Positions 1 to 14,010 are shown, counted from the first letter of the stretch. The stretch is 64,000 nt of DNA from Phoronis australis (GCA_002633005.1 NMRA01000052.1:1142688-1206687); one strand, 5' to 3'. Notes: a model not told the origin generated them from the sequence alone. Translations and numbers: made by a program.

Positions 1-226
1 AAAAACTGACAGTATAATGCTAATTTAATGGTGTTCAAGAACGATTTAAACATAGTGGTCCCACATTTTGAGATCCAGTTTGATGCCCGTTATCCAGTGG
101 AGAAATCTTGTTCCCAAAATGCAAGAGTGCTGTATGTTTCTTCTAAACTCTCAAAACCTCAGTGAACAGCACGGTCGGTTGGGCTTGCCTTCTCAAAGAA
201 TCATGTGTTCTTTTTACGATTTACAG

Positions 227-340
227 CTGCAGTCCTGGTGGCGTGGTGTTATGGTTAGGAAAGGACTTGGGCCATACAGCAAGAAGAAGAAGAAGAAAGG
301 TAAAAAGGGGAAGAAATCGGGGAAGAAGAAGAAGAAGTGA
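227..340 (+). CDS. IQCG: Last coding exon of IQCG / DRC9 (dynein regulatory complex subunit 9)
   Basis: After a clean acceptor (TTTACAG before 227) the frame reads LQSWWRGVMVRKGLGPY, then a run of lysines and glycines, then TGA at 338-340. The known IQCG C-terminus has an IQ-like helix of the form LQAWWRGTMIRRE followed by a K/G-rich tail, and this exon matches it in order and in ending. IQCG is a subunit of the nexin-dynein regulatory complex of motile cilia and sperm flagella; the IQ motif binds calmodulin. Only the last 37 residues are here; the coiled-coil part lies before the window. Upstream bases 1-226 look like intron. An AATAAA lies about 220 bases after the stop. The tail is built almost only from AAG/AAA codons, so it resembles a microsatellite, but the preceding IQ motif makes a coding exon likely. 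Confidence 0.72.
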   Translation: MQSWWRGVMVRKGLGPYSKKKKKKGKKGKKSGKKKKK

Positions 341-562
341 ACACAGCACGTGTCCTTTGAACTTCTGTGTATTGATATTTGTAAAGAGTTTTATAAAAAA
401 TGTGTCTGGATAGAGATTGTAAAGGATGTTTTTATGGCGAATTAAGCCGGGTTCTAGTTCTGAATTCGAGTTTAGCGTAATTTACCCATTTTTACACCTT
501 TTTAGGTTATTTTGTATTGCCATATAAATTCTATGGTATTTATGGAAAAGCTCACTCAATGT

Positions 563-568
563 AATAAA
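563..568 (+). terminator. Poly(A) signal AATAAA, probably of IQCG
   Basis: First canonical AATAAA on the + strand after the IQCG stop, within an A/T-rich stretch. Assignment to IQCG is by position only. Confidence 0.5.
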
Positions 569-914
569 ACTATTTTCCTGGGCTTACAAATGGTGTCACT
601 ATGAGAGAAAACCAATCAAGAGACTTAAAATTTTACAAGCGATAGAAGACGACTTACTTAGCTCATGAAAGTGTGTACCCACGATCAGACACTCCACAAG
701 TTAATGTTACCGAAAGCATGTTTCTGGAAGTCGGGATTTCCTGACAAGTGGTAATTTAATAAAATTAAATTTAGTAATTTTCAGTACTATTTAATGTACT
801 CAAACTCGTGAATGTTTCAAAAATGGAAAATTCCGTCATTGGGCTCCTTTACTTCTGCAACTGATACCTACATTAAAACAGCGAGATTTTCTGCACATGC
901 GATTCAGTAGATGG

Positions 915-932
915 CACACACACACACACACA
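915..932. repeat. (CA)n microsatellite
   Basis: Nine CA units without interruption. Confidence 0.9.
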
Positions 933-2094
933 GTGCAAGCTGTTTGCCTTTGAGACTTGAATGAAAATCAGTAGAACAGTTAAGATGCTTAAATTCTTGT
1001 TTATTCAATTCAACGAAAACCATAAGGTGTCAATCGTGAGTACACTGATGCTATGTTAAGTGTATACTATGCTAACTTCGTGGCCAAGGGAAATGTATAT
1101 TTGCTTGGGCAGCAGAGCCGACATTCAGCACTGATTGGTACATAGCATTAAAGTGGAAAATACCATTGGTCAAAGTGTGATTTTTCTTGTCCTGCTGAAG
1201 AATTTTTTTTCTACCCCATAACCTGTGTAAGTGTCGCAGACAATAATGAAAGGGAATCTTGTCTGTTCTAACAATAAATTACACAGGAACACTTCATTCT
1301 GGAGGAACTGTTTCCAATGCACCTTGAGGCCCGTTCTCATTACTGGCAAAATATACTTATTTACAGAGTCGTTGCTGGTATACCTGCTGTTTTTACTGCA
1401 GTGGGGTTTACAGATGGGGTGCCCTTTTTGTAGAGAGGGAAAGAGCATATATTGTGCTGAGAACATGTTGTGCAGTTGTTTCTCAACTGAAGGGATAAAT
1501 GGTTTTCTTTGTTTTCATTCCACTAAGCAAATGTTACTAGTGCTGTGAAACTGATTCGTGATTATTTAGAAGAAAATGTTGTTTTTTTCATAACAAACTT
1601 TTATTCCATCTTTACATTACTACATGTAGTTTGACCACAAACTATAGAGATGTCACTTGGTGTATAAATAAAATAAATAATTTTACATAATTTACACATT
1701 TTTCAATGTTAAAACTTATGAAAATTTAAAGCGGCGATCAACCCGACTTCCGTCTCAAAAACAATTTTCGTTTTAGACCACTTACTAAACTGGAATTGGT
1801 CTCGAATAGTTGGTTTGTCGCATTAGATGTGATGTGTGGACTTGTAAAGGACTGAAACTCCGATATTATTTGAGACCAGGCTCTTGTAATGGCGGGTCAG
1901 TGCGCCACGCGTGGTCTGAAACAATACCTAATGTGGACTACCAGTTGTTTGCAAGTCCGGATGCAGTGCCATTACCAGCAATATTGAAACCGTGAATTGC
2001 GCATGCGCGAAAATCACTCAGTTAGCCCCCTTCAGAATACATGGGATTCGCAGAAAACACAGCGTGAGGGTCTTATTTATGAATCAATCACATT

Positions 2095-2410
2095 TGCCGA
2101 TAGCACATAACATAGATAAGTATTTTGTTAAAAACGTGGCCAAGTTTCAGCAAAATTGGAAAAAATTTTATGTTTAACATGGTATGGCCAAAGTTTTGGC
2201 TTATTTTGTCGCTTCGATCAGTGGAATCGCCGCTAAAAACCCGAAAGTGCATGTGAGAAAACGATAATTTTGGACCAAGCCTTTCATGTGCGGTTAGTTG
2301 CCGATAGACCCAACAGATGTCAGTATAATCAAGATTGAAATGTAGGATTTTGAAGAAAATTAGACAAAATTTTGTATTTAACATGGGGTCGCCGAAAATT
2401 GCCAATTTTG
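2095..2410. repeat. Diverged tandem duplication, unit about 190 bp
   Basis: The stretch beginning TTGCCGATAGCACATAAC near 2095 is followed at about 2295 by TTGCCGATAGACCCAACAG. Each copy continues through a matching AAATT..AAAATTTTATGTTTAACATGG-like segment and a TGGCC-rich end. The two copies differ by substitutions and small indels. No gene is implied. Confidence 0.6.
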
Positions 2411-4483
2411 GCCTTTTGATATCAGTTTATCGTCATAGACTAGCATTAGTGGGTCTAGTTAATTCGAAGTTTTTGGTTAAATCACTGATAATATTCACAC
2501 CAGTATACTAATAAACGTTTTCTCTATATATAACAATTTGATTCCAATGCTTAAGTAGTGCGTACAACAGGGATTAGCCCTTGACCGGCCCGGCCCATAG
2601 TGCGGGAGCTAAGAATTCAGCTTTAGGCCAAAGTAGCTATGTGCGGAAAACTCAGCCACCTGAGGTGTTTACGATCCACTTCAGAGAAAAAAAACTTCGT
2701 TGTACCTAACAATAATTTGTTTCCGAGTACTTCGGGTATGGTTTAAAATTGAAAGGGGTCATTACAAGTTGAATTTATGAGAATTGTATTGTTGCATTGC
2801 GAACTGAAAACTAGTCGATTGACGGGTAGTGCGAGACAAGGCAACGAGTAAGGACAGCTTTGATTTGCTTACGAGTAGTGACTCATGATTGGCCAGACAT
2901 CTGTACTAATATGTTTTGTCTTTCCTTTTCAACGGAATATATTTGAACTTTGGGCAACAAAATGTAGAACAACCTTTCTGGTGCTTCTCTCCAGTAGACA
3001 CTGAGACACGCGGAGAGTGAAACGCTAACTGGTCCATAAGCGATGACCTAGTTTTCGCAGAGAACCTGGCGGATGACCTAGTTTACGAATTGCTGGTAAT
3101 GCGTGAACTTGGAATCTTGTTTAATCTCAAGATCGCGTATGCGTGAACTTGGAATACACGTGGAAACTTGACAAGTTCACTCAAATAATCACGTTCACGT
3201 TGATAAAAATAAATTTACTCCGCACTGAATCAAATTACGTGTTAACCAATCTTTTTTCTACTATTGGCGATATTATTCACCAAAAATAATTGATATAACT
3301 TTCACATAAACCGATTATTTGACACAAGTCACGGTAAAGGAGAAAATGGGTGATCATGAGGCTAATAAATACAAAAATTCTTTACACTAGGAACGAAAAT
3401 TTCACCAGAGTACCTAAATGGATATTCAATTCCAAGTTCACACATACGCGGTCTTTAGTTGAGATAAAGCAGGATTACAAGTTCACGCACAGCACGGAAA
3501 CCTCTCAGTCATCAGAGACAGACACATGTTGAGACCAATTTTTTAGAGATAAGTAGTCTGAAACAAAGGTTAGTTTGCTTAGTGGAAGCTAGGGATTATG
3601 ACCTCTTTATGAGGGCATATATTAGTAAATATCCATCTATAACGCAAAATAAATAATAACAGAAAAACAATGCCACTGAACGGCTCATGGCCGACCCAGT
3701 ACCCATAACTGAGATCACGTACAAGTAGAAAACGCTTTGGATTCGGCAAGTGTTAAAACTACCATTTGCATATTGTAAATGTTAAGTTTGTGGGTGACGT
3801 CAGGTCTAAACAAAAGCGGAACTAGAGCACGTGCTTTAAAGAAGCAATAACCCTGCACCTATTAGTTGAACAAAAAACCTTTGATTAGGACACTTGTTAT
3901 AAAATCCATCTCGTCCTGTTCCGTACTGAGATAAGAAATGATTTTCTAGGTTTGATCAGAATTGACTGTTGCTGCCGGTCGCTTGTCACGGTGGGTTAGT
4001 CACTGAAGTCATTTGCCAAGGCAATATGGCGGAAGAATTCCAGGCGATTTATTCAGTTGCAACCAATTTCAATCCAAACAAATAATTAGTGCGTGATGAC
4101 GATGGTTGCACGAACGCTTTTAAGCCAAATTAAAACAAGGACAAATATCGCCAACATCAAAGTGTAAATTGGTGGCTTTGGGCACTGGGCGGATGGCAGG
4201 ACGTTATGCAAATTAGTAATTAAACATGTGACGTGGCGTGATGAAGACTTCACAATCACACATAAGTTTTAAGTACACGGCATAAATAACCACACAAAAT
4301 AAAATAACAAAAATTAGTCTTGTTCGATGAATAATATCACTGAAAACATGCGAACAGCCTGGTGGCAACCATACAAGTGACAGGACTATCTACTTCTGAC
4401 ACTCAGTCATGATCTCGTTTTGTAAATCGAATTTTAAAGCTGAAACCCACATTCCGTCAAAGAAACGAACTTTCCATTTAACC

Positions 4484-4575
4484 ACTTACTACTATAAGTT
4501 GGTCTCGTCTTTTCCTTACTTAGATGAGAAGTGATTTCAGGGCATACAAAGAATTAACAGTTGGTCATTGCTTGA
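4484..4575. repeat. Dispersed short repeat, copy 1
   Basis: A roughly 90-base stretch (ACCACTTACTACTATAAG, then TTGGTCT, then AGATG..GTGATT, then GGGC..CAAAGAA) reappears diverged at 13921-14010. Weaker relatives may sit near 1776 and 3890. Family unknown. Confidence 0.4.
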
Positions 4576-5082
4576 GATCGTGCTAGGTGCACAAAATGAC
4601 TCGCCGTGAGAAACCAACTTGTAGAGCCTATTCTCACGAAATAGGCCAAACAAACTGACAGTTCATTCGGGAGGGGGGGGGGGTCGTATCAAGGTTTTTG
4701 AAAAAGGAGGTCCAAGTCAACAATTTGAAAATTATAGATTTGATATCACTAAAATCAAGGGGAAAGGGGGATCTGGATCGCCTGGATCCGCCTATGCATG
4801 AAATAGCATCTAATTTGACCAAGGAACAATTTGAGACCAATTTCACAATAGAAAGTGGTTGAAATCAAAAGTTAGTTTTTGTGGTGGAATGCCGTATTAT
4901 AGCAACTCTAAATAACATGGCAACCGAACTACTGAATAACACTACCCATGAGTAAATGTCGACAATTAATTATCCCCCAGAAACGCAAAAAATGCCAAGT
5001 TCCACGAAGCACGTGCGACTGCCGCCGTTGTTCCAAAAACTCGTTCACCCACAAGCCTGTCAGTCCGCAATGATGTCACCTC

Positions 5083-8000
5083 TCATGACAAGTATCTGTA
5101 CTTCTTGAAGCAGTGATTGCCTGAATCCGCCACCACAACATGACCGTCGTTGGTTATTGCCAATCCTTGGGGACCGTACAAGGGATCCGCTTGAGTGTTC
5201 ACATAACTCAGGAAAGAACCGTTACTGTCAAATACCTGTATCAGAAAATTAATATTTTGCCATTCACAAATGTAGACCTGCAGTTGAAAAGGGAGCAAGT
5301 TGCCCCTAGTGCGAAATGTTGCGGAGCAAATGACGTGCAACTGCAAATCATCAGACGCAAACGCAATTTTGGTACAAGTTTGTACCTCATTAATAGGAAA
5401 TCCCGAGAATTTCTCGCTGTTTTTTCGATCAAAAGCTATGAGGATTAGGGGCTAATCCGAAGTGCCATTCACACGAATTTATTTCACTCAAGTTTGAGTA
5501 GGATTATCGCTTTCTAGGCAATTGTGATGGGACGCGAGCGTTGGCATCATTTCCGCCGGATTCCAAGTTTCAGCTGCGCTGTGTAAACACAAACACAAGT
5601 CGAAAAACTTTCGCACCATAAAAAATTTGCATGCATTTCAACTGTAGTGCAAACTCCAACAGAAAATGAGGAACGTTTCACTGTTCTTGTTGCATTAACA
5701 CGGAATTGGTCCGCAAACAACAATGAAGATAATTTGTACAACAGCATTGCGCTGCATAAAGGGACAAGAACGAATTGGAATTCACAGATTGTGAAAAATG
5801 TGAAGGAGTCATAAATACAGAGATACAAAAGTAGTTTTAAATTGGGAGTTATTGTTCAAGGGTAATTATTCGACAGTCTTCACAGTTAGTTAACCAAAAG
5901 AAGCCAATGAACTTTACGAGTGTTAATCTTCAATAGGCCTACCAAAGTCAAAACCACAAATTAACTGATTTTTTTTTCATTCGATGACTACCAAACGTAC
6001 TGGGGTAATCGGAAAGTTTATTTATGGTTTGACTTTGCTACGTTGTTTTACCTGTATGCGGGAATTTCCCCAGTCGGCAACCACAATATGACCCAGCTCA
6101 TCGATAGCGATCCCTGTTGGTGCGTTGAACTGTCCATTACCCATACCGTTGCCTCCAAAACTGAACAGGAAGATGCCATGCGAGTCGAATACCTTGACAC
6201 AATGGTTGTGGAAATCAGTTACAGCTATGTCGTTGTTAGTGTTGACAGCGGCGTAATGTGGACCGGCGAATTGGTGATCCTCGTTGCCACGTGAACCAAA
6301 CTTATGAATGACTTTGCCATTGGATTGGAAGACGACTACGCAACTCGCTTTGTTGTCCACAACGATGATATGACCGTCATTGTCAACTGTGACACCTTTG
6401 GGACCTTGTAACTTTCCCACACCAAATCGATTGATATATTTGCCGTCGGGCCCGAACACGCTGATCCAGTGGTTGTCGTAGTCAGCCACGATGTAATTGC
6501 CATTTAGAGTGACCCCAACACCTGTGGGTCGCTGGAGCTGACCCGGATTTCGACCACGAGAGCCGAATTTCAGTCTGAACTCTCCAGAACTCTTAAAAAC
6601 TTGTACATTCTGGTTGTTGCTGTCAGTGACTAGAATTTGACCATTGGAGCTTGTGCAAATCGCCTGGGGATTTGCAAATTCTCCGTTGTTGCGTCCCTTC
6701 TCTCCAATTCGCATTACAAGGTCATCGTCGATCGGAGGATTGCTTTTTCTTTGAGAAGAGCTTGACTTTGCGCTGGTGGTTCTCTTAGTAGCTCTCTGCT
6801 TAACTGGTGTGGTTTTGGTGATTTTTGATGGCTCTACCACCGTTGTTCCATTAACTCCAGGAATTGCTTTTATGCGGAATGGCGACCCTTTGATATGCTG
6901 GTTAAAAAGTAGGATAACCAAATCGTACGACCCATCCTGTGGAACGATGTATACCAGATCATACGTTCCGTTCTTGTGGTCAATAATCTCAGGAATGATG
7001 CTGATCTTTTCATCTGTTGAAAGAAGTTCTGCTTGGAGGGGAGCTGCACCTATTTTGATCAATTCCCCTTTACGATCTTTAGTGGTGATTGTGATCATGG
7101 TTTGTTGTCCGACGTAACATTTACGAAGACCATCGCCTGTAGCCGTGGTTCTGAAGCCAACGGCACTGTTTGAGTCGATGCGCCCCAAGTGGCTAATCAG
7201 AGATTTGGCACCGTTCATCTCATGGCAGTTAAAGCTGAGAGAGTCATTTTCTTCCGGTGCAGTTTTAAAGGTGGAGTTTCCCAGTTCCTTCAGCCGCTCA
7301 CCAATTTCTTTCCTGACCAATAAGATGTCAGTATCTGTACCACTCTCGACTGCTTCATTCGTAATATCACAGCAACTCTCGATGCTTGCCAACAAATTTT
7401 CCAGTTCTGACTTCTGGTCAACAAGAACTTGGCTTTTTAGTTCATATTTAGTGTTTAAAGAGTCGGTCACCGCCTGCCGCCTGTCTTTGATAAGATGTTC
7501 CAGCGAATCAAAGACGGAAACAATTTGGGATTCTATGTTGTGATAGTTGCTTGCAAGAGAAGAGGACACGTTTTCCACATTTTCGATGGCTTTTTGAATG
7601 TCGGGAATTTGAGTTCTTGAATGCGCCATCAAGCGTTTCAACTGGATCTTCTGTTCCTGGACAGCGTGCTGTTTCGTTCCCAACCTGTGCTCATTGTGTT
7701 CCATTTGGGTACATTCCTCGCACACCGGTGTCTCGCAGGAGAAACAGTAAAACTGCAGCTGCTGATCATGGCTCGCGCACACGAGACGTTGTTCTTCCTC
7801 TGAACCGTTTGAGGTGGCTGTTGACTCTCCTAGGTTTAACGTCTCGTGACCCTCTTGTGCCACGTGATCAGGCTTACAGTCTGCGCATAAGTATTGCGAG
7901 CATAGCACGCACTTGCCGGTGGCTTTGGTTTGCTTGTCGCAAAAGCCGCAAACATTCGTCTGTTCCAAAACATCCATAAGATTTGAGACGAAAAAGTTGT

Positions 8001-8220
8001 TCTGCAAGGCCTTCACACCATCCTCAGGCAGAATGGACTGCTGCCTACATACGGGGCAGGTTAGAGTTATGCTCTTCGCCGGAATGTAACTTTCGAGGCA
8101 AGTCTCGCAGAATGTATGAAGACAAGGGAGAACTTTGGGGGAAATGTAGCGCTCCAAACAAATACCGCAACAAAGAAAGTGCTTTGTAATTTGTTTCACG
8201 ACTGGAATGTTGTTCGCCAT
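5083..8220 (-). CDS. TRIM2/3: TRIM2/TRIM3-like E3 ubiquitin ligase (RING, two B-boxes, coiled coil, filamin repeat, NHL propeller)
   Basis: Two coding exons join in phase 0: 8220-6052 (723 codons) and 5235-5083 (50 codons plus stop), giving 773 aa; vertebrate TRIM2 and TRIM3 are about 744 aa. The donor after RIQ is CAG|GTAAAA and the acceptor is GATACAG. RING zinc ligands are C18, C21, C33, H35, C38, C41, C55 and C58. B-box 1 spans about 91-125, B-box 2 148-178, coiled coil about 185-315 and filamin/ABP280 repeat about 358-455. After a Ser/Lys-rich linker, NHL repeats run from about 502 to the end. The last exon, ending in [12 protein letters not shown], matches the TRIM2/3 C-terminus. Family members ubiquitinate substrates such as neurofilament or motor cargo adaptors; the substrate here is unknown. 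A likely acceptor (TTTTAG) 24 bases before the ATG implies a separate 5' UTR exon, not found. No broken motif is seen. Confidence 0.92.
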
Positions 8221-8244
8221 ACTAACACCATCGTCTGTCCCTTC

Positions 8245-11200
8245 CTAAAATAGGCAAAAACACATATCTCAAGGGCAAACTCTCGACAGAGACTGGATAA
8301 TGTGAATAAAATGGGAGTACTGAAAACATTGAAACCACATGATTAATTGCATTTATACCATCAATTGATTTGAGCTTCTATACGTGACTTAGGAAAGACC
8401 CAAAGGAGAAAACGCCTGTTCCATTGAGAAAACACAAGAGTTAAGGAACGCAGCCAAGTATTATTAAAAGGGTACCAAACCCAGTTTTGACCTCATAAAA
8501 ATAACTTTTCCATCTAGTTCTCTGAAACGAAATAATACTCTGCAACCCTAGAAATCCCTCAAAAGTTAACTTATGAAAAATTGAAAACTCCTGTCAAAGT
8601 CTGCTAAACGGGCAAGTGTGACCTACGCTTTTAGCGAATTACAAGTCAACTATGGAAAAAGACCGCCCACCAAGGATCACCATGTGTGAATTAGGTGGTA
8701 TTTGTTTTTAGTTGATTCCTGTTTTTATCTTTCAAGATTAACGTCAATGAAGCATTAGCAGGTGATAGAACCGGTATTGGTTAATATCGTCAAAACAGGG
8801 TTTAGTATCCTTTAAATATGTGGCGTTATGGATGCACCGAATAATCAAATGAAATAGAGACGACGCACATCCTCTGATCAAAAACCTTTAAGTGGCGTGT
8901 GCGTAAATTTGAGCCTTCGAGACAACCGGGCAGGACTTCTGAAATTTACCGACAACAGCTAGAGGATGCCCCTGTCACTGAGTGACTGAGACATCACAGG
9001 TAGCGTACAACAACCTCTATCCATTTTTCTCACGTCATGATTGAAGTGAACCTTCAAACTATAGACTGTACACTTTGCAACTTGGCCCTCGTTCCAGATG
9101 AGGACACTCACACTTTTGGTTGATTCCCTCGCCCTATCTTCACTGCTCTGACTGAGTTAGGTCGCTAGGTAAAATAGTTTGTCTTCTCACTTTTCATTGT
9201 CACGGCGAGTTCATTTTTGTTGTATCAAATATGTCGCATTTTCAACTGAAAAGGATATTCTTTCGTCAGATTTCAAAATTTAGTAAGGAATCGCGCATTC
9301 ATTTCACTGTAGGTCGCGCTAGAGAAAACAAGTTAAATTTTAATTTACACCAAATTGACATCCACATGAACCTTTGCATGAGTTTAATATATTGCCGGGA
9401 TTGCCTGTTCACCTATTAAAGCGATAGAAAGTTGAATGTCTGTATTTGAATAAGATATGTAAAGAACGTTCTGTGACAACAAACGAGAACATTACGACAC
9501 AAAACACCGGTGACAGAGTATGGACTTGGAATATTTACAAAATTAGCATGTGTTTAACGTATAATGTTGATTTTAGCCACGTGCGCCGTTTTAGTCGCTC
9601 TATTTCACACTCCATTGCACATTCTATAGTGTTATTTGCCGTGAATACCACAAAGGCCACGTATAAGAATTGACAACATCTGCTTTTCCTCGTCACGCCA
9701 GCTCCGACGGCAGATTATGGAGAAACGATAATTCCCTTCACGGTCGAATTTGTTTGCTTTTTAAGAACAACGCAAACAGATTATTCCCAAGATTTTGAAG
9801 CACTGTCGTTCCGTCCTAGTTGAATTTATGCATCCGATGCCTTCCAACAAAAAGCGAGCTTTATTAGTGTCCACGCATGGCTTTGAATCTTATGCGTTTG
9901 CGTGTTCCCGGAAATGATGATTTCAAAACGAAAACCCTGTCGCAGCACCCTTTTCACAGACTTCAGTTGAACTTCAAGATAAATGCAAAATTTGAGACCT
10001 ATCGTCACCACAAAATCCGCCGACCCGAACCGAGTATGTTACACCTGCGAGTCAGTAATGTAAATCTCGATGTTGTAATTATGTTTTAACTTAATTCCAG
10101 CCCTCAAGACAGTTTTTACGCTCACACAAACAGTCCATCTCAAACCTGACAGGATCGCTGTAAGATATGTAACACATTTGGTGGCAATTAGGGATGAGCT
10201 TAAAATATGTTGTAATGTTTACATTGTTGTCTGAGAACACGTGTAAAGTTTATACTATGAGCTGCACTGCTGATGTCATACCTGCGGCGAGTTTCCTTAA
10301 AGGGACATTGCACTCGTTTGGAGAGGTGAATTAAAACTGATAGACACAACGAGTGTTACGTGGTAGATTTCTTTCCCTACGATCTTCCGCTTGTTAAACT
10401 AATAGAATACTGCTATAGCAAGCGTCCCCCGTTGGTAGATTTGTTTAAAATCCACTAATCACGTAAATCTATAGTCGGAACTAACACAGTTTTAAAGCTG
10501 ATGTGCGAACAACACAAAATTACTTAATTAAAGAAAAATAAAACTTGTTCTCGCGGCTCTCTCACTACAAACATTACAGACACCCTGGAATGATAAACTC
10601 AAAATGAATCGAATACACTCTATTCATGGTTTTCACGTTCATGTCCTTGACCATTGGATTGGTAAGTACGTTCCCTCGACATCTTTGATAAGTTGCCACA
10701 GTCGTTATGTTAATAACTAGGCAACGTGATCTTTAAACCAGTGTTCAATTTCGAGTCCGTTTCAGCGACAATGGCATAAATTATAACGAGTCAGGCGCAA
10801 AGTTCACAGAAAAACATCCCATAGAAGACTAAAATTATTGGAGGTCTCCCCGATGCCCAAAGATTAATAATTAAAAACAAGCTGTTATCTACGGTCATCG
10901 GATTTTGGTAGACTTATATGTTGCTTTTGCTTGTAAACACTAAAGCAGTCGTATTTTATAGTCATACGTTTCTTCGCTTTCTCATGACCCCGTCCTGTGA
11001 ATTCGGTAGTGTAACAACAGTTTGTTATTCCACGCAGCTCTGAGCGAATTCTCATAAATAACGACATGGTCGCAAGCGCCAAATACGACAGGTTTGCCTG
11101 TTCATACTACGCCTGTCGTATACTCTACACATACATACATAACCAGTGGCAATTTTTCAATAACGGCCACAAGGCTGTCAATCCGTCGGTGTGTGGTGCT

Positions 11201-13920
11201 CGGCTAGATTGGCATCGCATGGTGTCGAAGGTAATTTTCTTGTCATATGAAGACAGTGAGGCAAGGCTGTGTGTTTTAATACCACTATCAACGCTTAATT
11301 AACATATCTATAATTAATAAAACACACCAATAATGCGTGCAGTGAGTGTATTGACTTGGAATCAATAACGGTGACTTCGTTTATCGTTCAGTACGTCGCG
11401 TGTAATGAGTACATAAATATTGTGACGAATTCATTTACACACTGTCACACAAATCGCAGATTTTCGTCGATAGCGCCTCCATTAATTTCAAAAGCAAAAC
11501 ATATGCCCATGCCATTTACAATTCACATAAAGCGTCATGTTTATCATCGAAACTGCATCGTCTATGAATGCGGAAGTCTACACAGTAGCAACAAAATAAA
11601 AGCCAAAACACTGGTTAAGTATTACACACCTAGACCTAAGAACAAAGCTGGTCTTTACACGAGGCTCCACTACAAAACTAACCCCTGGCAAGCATCGGGC
11701 GAAAGTTGAAAAGATGCTCAAAGCGTGAAACGTGATTGTTCAATTTTCTTGCAAAATCTCAACTAAAGATTTGTGGCCATGGGTCCTTGACTCGTGACTG
11801 CCAAACGTTGCTCGGGCAATTAGTCTTTTTTAGCCATATTGTGTGAAATTTCACTAACATTACCGGAAGCGTGCTACGCAATTCGTCAATTTTTGAGTCG
11901 AGTATCGAACAAAATTCAGTTGTCACAGGCCCTGGTTCACAGCGTAAAAGACTTAAGTCATCGAGATTACGTGCAGAATTAACGTGAGAAAACGAAACAT
12001 CTTTTAAGATGTCTTGTTTACACTTCGACTTAACCTACTCAGTGTATGGAAAAGCAAATACATCTCAAAAGATGTGGAACTTGATGCATTGAATGAAGTA
12101 ATCGATGGTCGAAACACAACGCGTTATCTTATTTCTCCAAATGTTTTAATTAGTGTCATGAACCGTAGCAGAAAAATCGATGACTCGTTTGTATTGATTT
12201 CACAAAGGGAACGCGCAGTTACAATAGACATCGGTAAGGCACATTTGAAGAAAATTAGAAGATTCAAGGGATGACTAACGATGTGTAAAACTACTGTGCG
12301 TAAATGTCGGACAGGTGTCGAGCATAACTGTCAGTGTCAAGCTGATGGTTGTAATTTCAGCCCCGAGCACGAAGCTGTTCATGACACGTAATACCAGCGG
12401 TTTTACCTGGCAAATAATATGAATTTAAAACATGACAAACCGGTTTTGTCACTTTGCTCCATGGGAAAAATTGCCTGCAGCAACCTTGGCAACCACCATG
12501 TCAACGACAATGAGAATGATAATGATAAATGATAATAATAACAATAATGATGACATTTTTGAGTCTGAAATTGTATAAAATATTCAAGTGGACTAACACA
12601 AAAAATTGGCTAAACAGAAGAACAATACAATATGAAACATTACTATAAGAACAATATTAATAATAAATGAACGAATTTGTAAATAAATATATGATCACAC
12701 GTAATGAAAGACTTCGTTAAAAATGAAATTTTAATGCAGCAATAGTTGGAGTCGATCAAATGTTGTATGGTATGGAAGCTGCCGATGATGGACAGAAGGC
12801 GGCGCTGACCATACATTGTATTCGCCCTCGCATAAGACAATGGTAAGTTATTTGCTGATCAAAGTATGCGACTGAGACCCAGGTACTGTGAAACGAGATC
12901 GGGAAGATACTTATAAGTAATGATGCAACGAATGGTGGATAAGTCCGACTACGAGTCCCCTGAGGTGCAAAATCTTTTGATGACCTATTGTTTATTAAAC
13001 AGCCTTTCGCTTGCAATTAATCAAAATATGTCACACAGAGAACAGATACGAAAAACATACTTTCCACAAACAAGTTCATTTTATTCATGACATTAATGTA
13101 TTATACATTTCAGTTATTAATTATTAATCACGCACACGGTTCGACACCAGATGGTTAATTGCGATAACGAAGCTGCAGTCAACATTCGTAATAATACGTG
13201 TTTCAAGGTCAATCGGTACAAACTGCAGATAGAAAAGCGGACATTTAGCGAATACACGTGTGGTTGTCCGCATAAACATAAGACCGGACCATTTACGCAA
13301 TATTTCTGAGCATGAAAATACATGGACTGCTTTTCATGTTTAATTGGTCCTTTGTATGGCACATATTGAACAAACCTCAGCTAGTTCTACGTAAGGGCGT
13401 TCTCTCTCATTCCGATATTGATCAACTGTCAATGAATTATAATAATTTATGAATGAACTTACTTGTGTGTAGACTCCATGGCAAATTCCAATTCACTGAA
13501 CGCAGTCACGATGCTTTTACGCGTTGTTATGTTTGGCTCATGATAGGCAGCAATTTATAGCAATTTTAACGCAAGAACTTAGCAGTAATCTACGTCTAGT
13601 ATCTTTCGCTTTATTGCCGTTGATATTTTTACCTGCGAAAACGAGCGCGGCTAAGACCTATTGATAATGGAACGCGACAATTAAAAGTACAATACGAAGC
13701 TTCAGTCGATCTCCGGCTGATCAAATCACACAGTTACGAAAATCAAAATAGCGCGACTCCGCGGGACAGTACGAAGCTATATCAACCGCCAGTATCGCTT
13801 GTATCCTGTAGTTGGTGCCCCGGCGGCTCTTTCAGTCGAAACAAAATCAAAGCTTTGTGAAATGGTAGTTAAAGTGGCAATAAACTTGCGCTGCGACAAA
13901 GAAGCGAACTTTTGATATAG
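8245..13920. other. Gene-poor region upstream of the TRIM gene
   Basis: The promoter and 5' UTR exon of the TRIM gene should lie here but I could not place them. Open frames up to about 117 codons occur (for example 11356-11709) but show no domain, no splice partners and no codon pattern. A GATAAT-type microsatellite is at 12508-12552. Otherwise nothing recognised. Confidence 0.5.
12508..12552. repeat. (GATAAT/AAT)n microsatellite
   Basis: Imperfect run of GATAAT, AATAAT and AACAAT units. Confidence 0.8.
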
Positions 13921-14010
13921 ACCACATTCTGCTATAAAATTGGTCTTAACTTATTTCTTGCTCAGATGTGACGTGATTATTGGGCTCGCAAAGAACTGAC
14001 AGCTCGATGT
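13921..14010. repeat. Dispersed short repeat, copy 2
   Basis: Diverged relative of 4484-4575, sharing the TTGGTCT, AGATG..GTGATT and GGGC..CAAAGAA blocks in the same order and orientation. Confidence 0.4.

Larger units (their letters stand above)
569..5082. other. Intergenic, no supported gene
   Basis: Lies between the IQCG end and the TRIM last exon. It holds a CA microsatellite, a diverged tandem duplication near 2.1-2.4 kb, a copy of a dispersed motif near 4.48 kb and a G-run at 4672-4682. No open frame here shows a recognisable domain or paired splice sites. The lower part (below 5083) should include the TRIM 3' UTR, but I see no clear poly(A) signal for it. Confidence 0.6.

Noticed and set aside
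162-413. Plus-strand 83-codon Arg-rich frame
   Set aside because: Other frame of the lysine-rich IQCG exon; the IQ motif is only in the chosen frame.
6043-8189. Several plus-strand open frames of 68-142 codons
   Set aside because: They are antisense shadows of the long TRIM exon, which has an unbroken set of domains on the minus strand.
11356-11709. 117-codon plus-strand frame
   Set aside because: No recognisable domain, no supporting splice sites, ordinary length for random A/T-balanced sequence.
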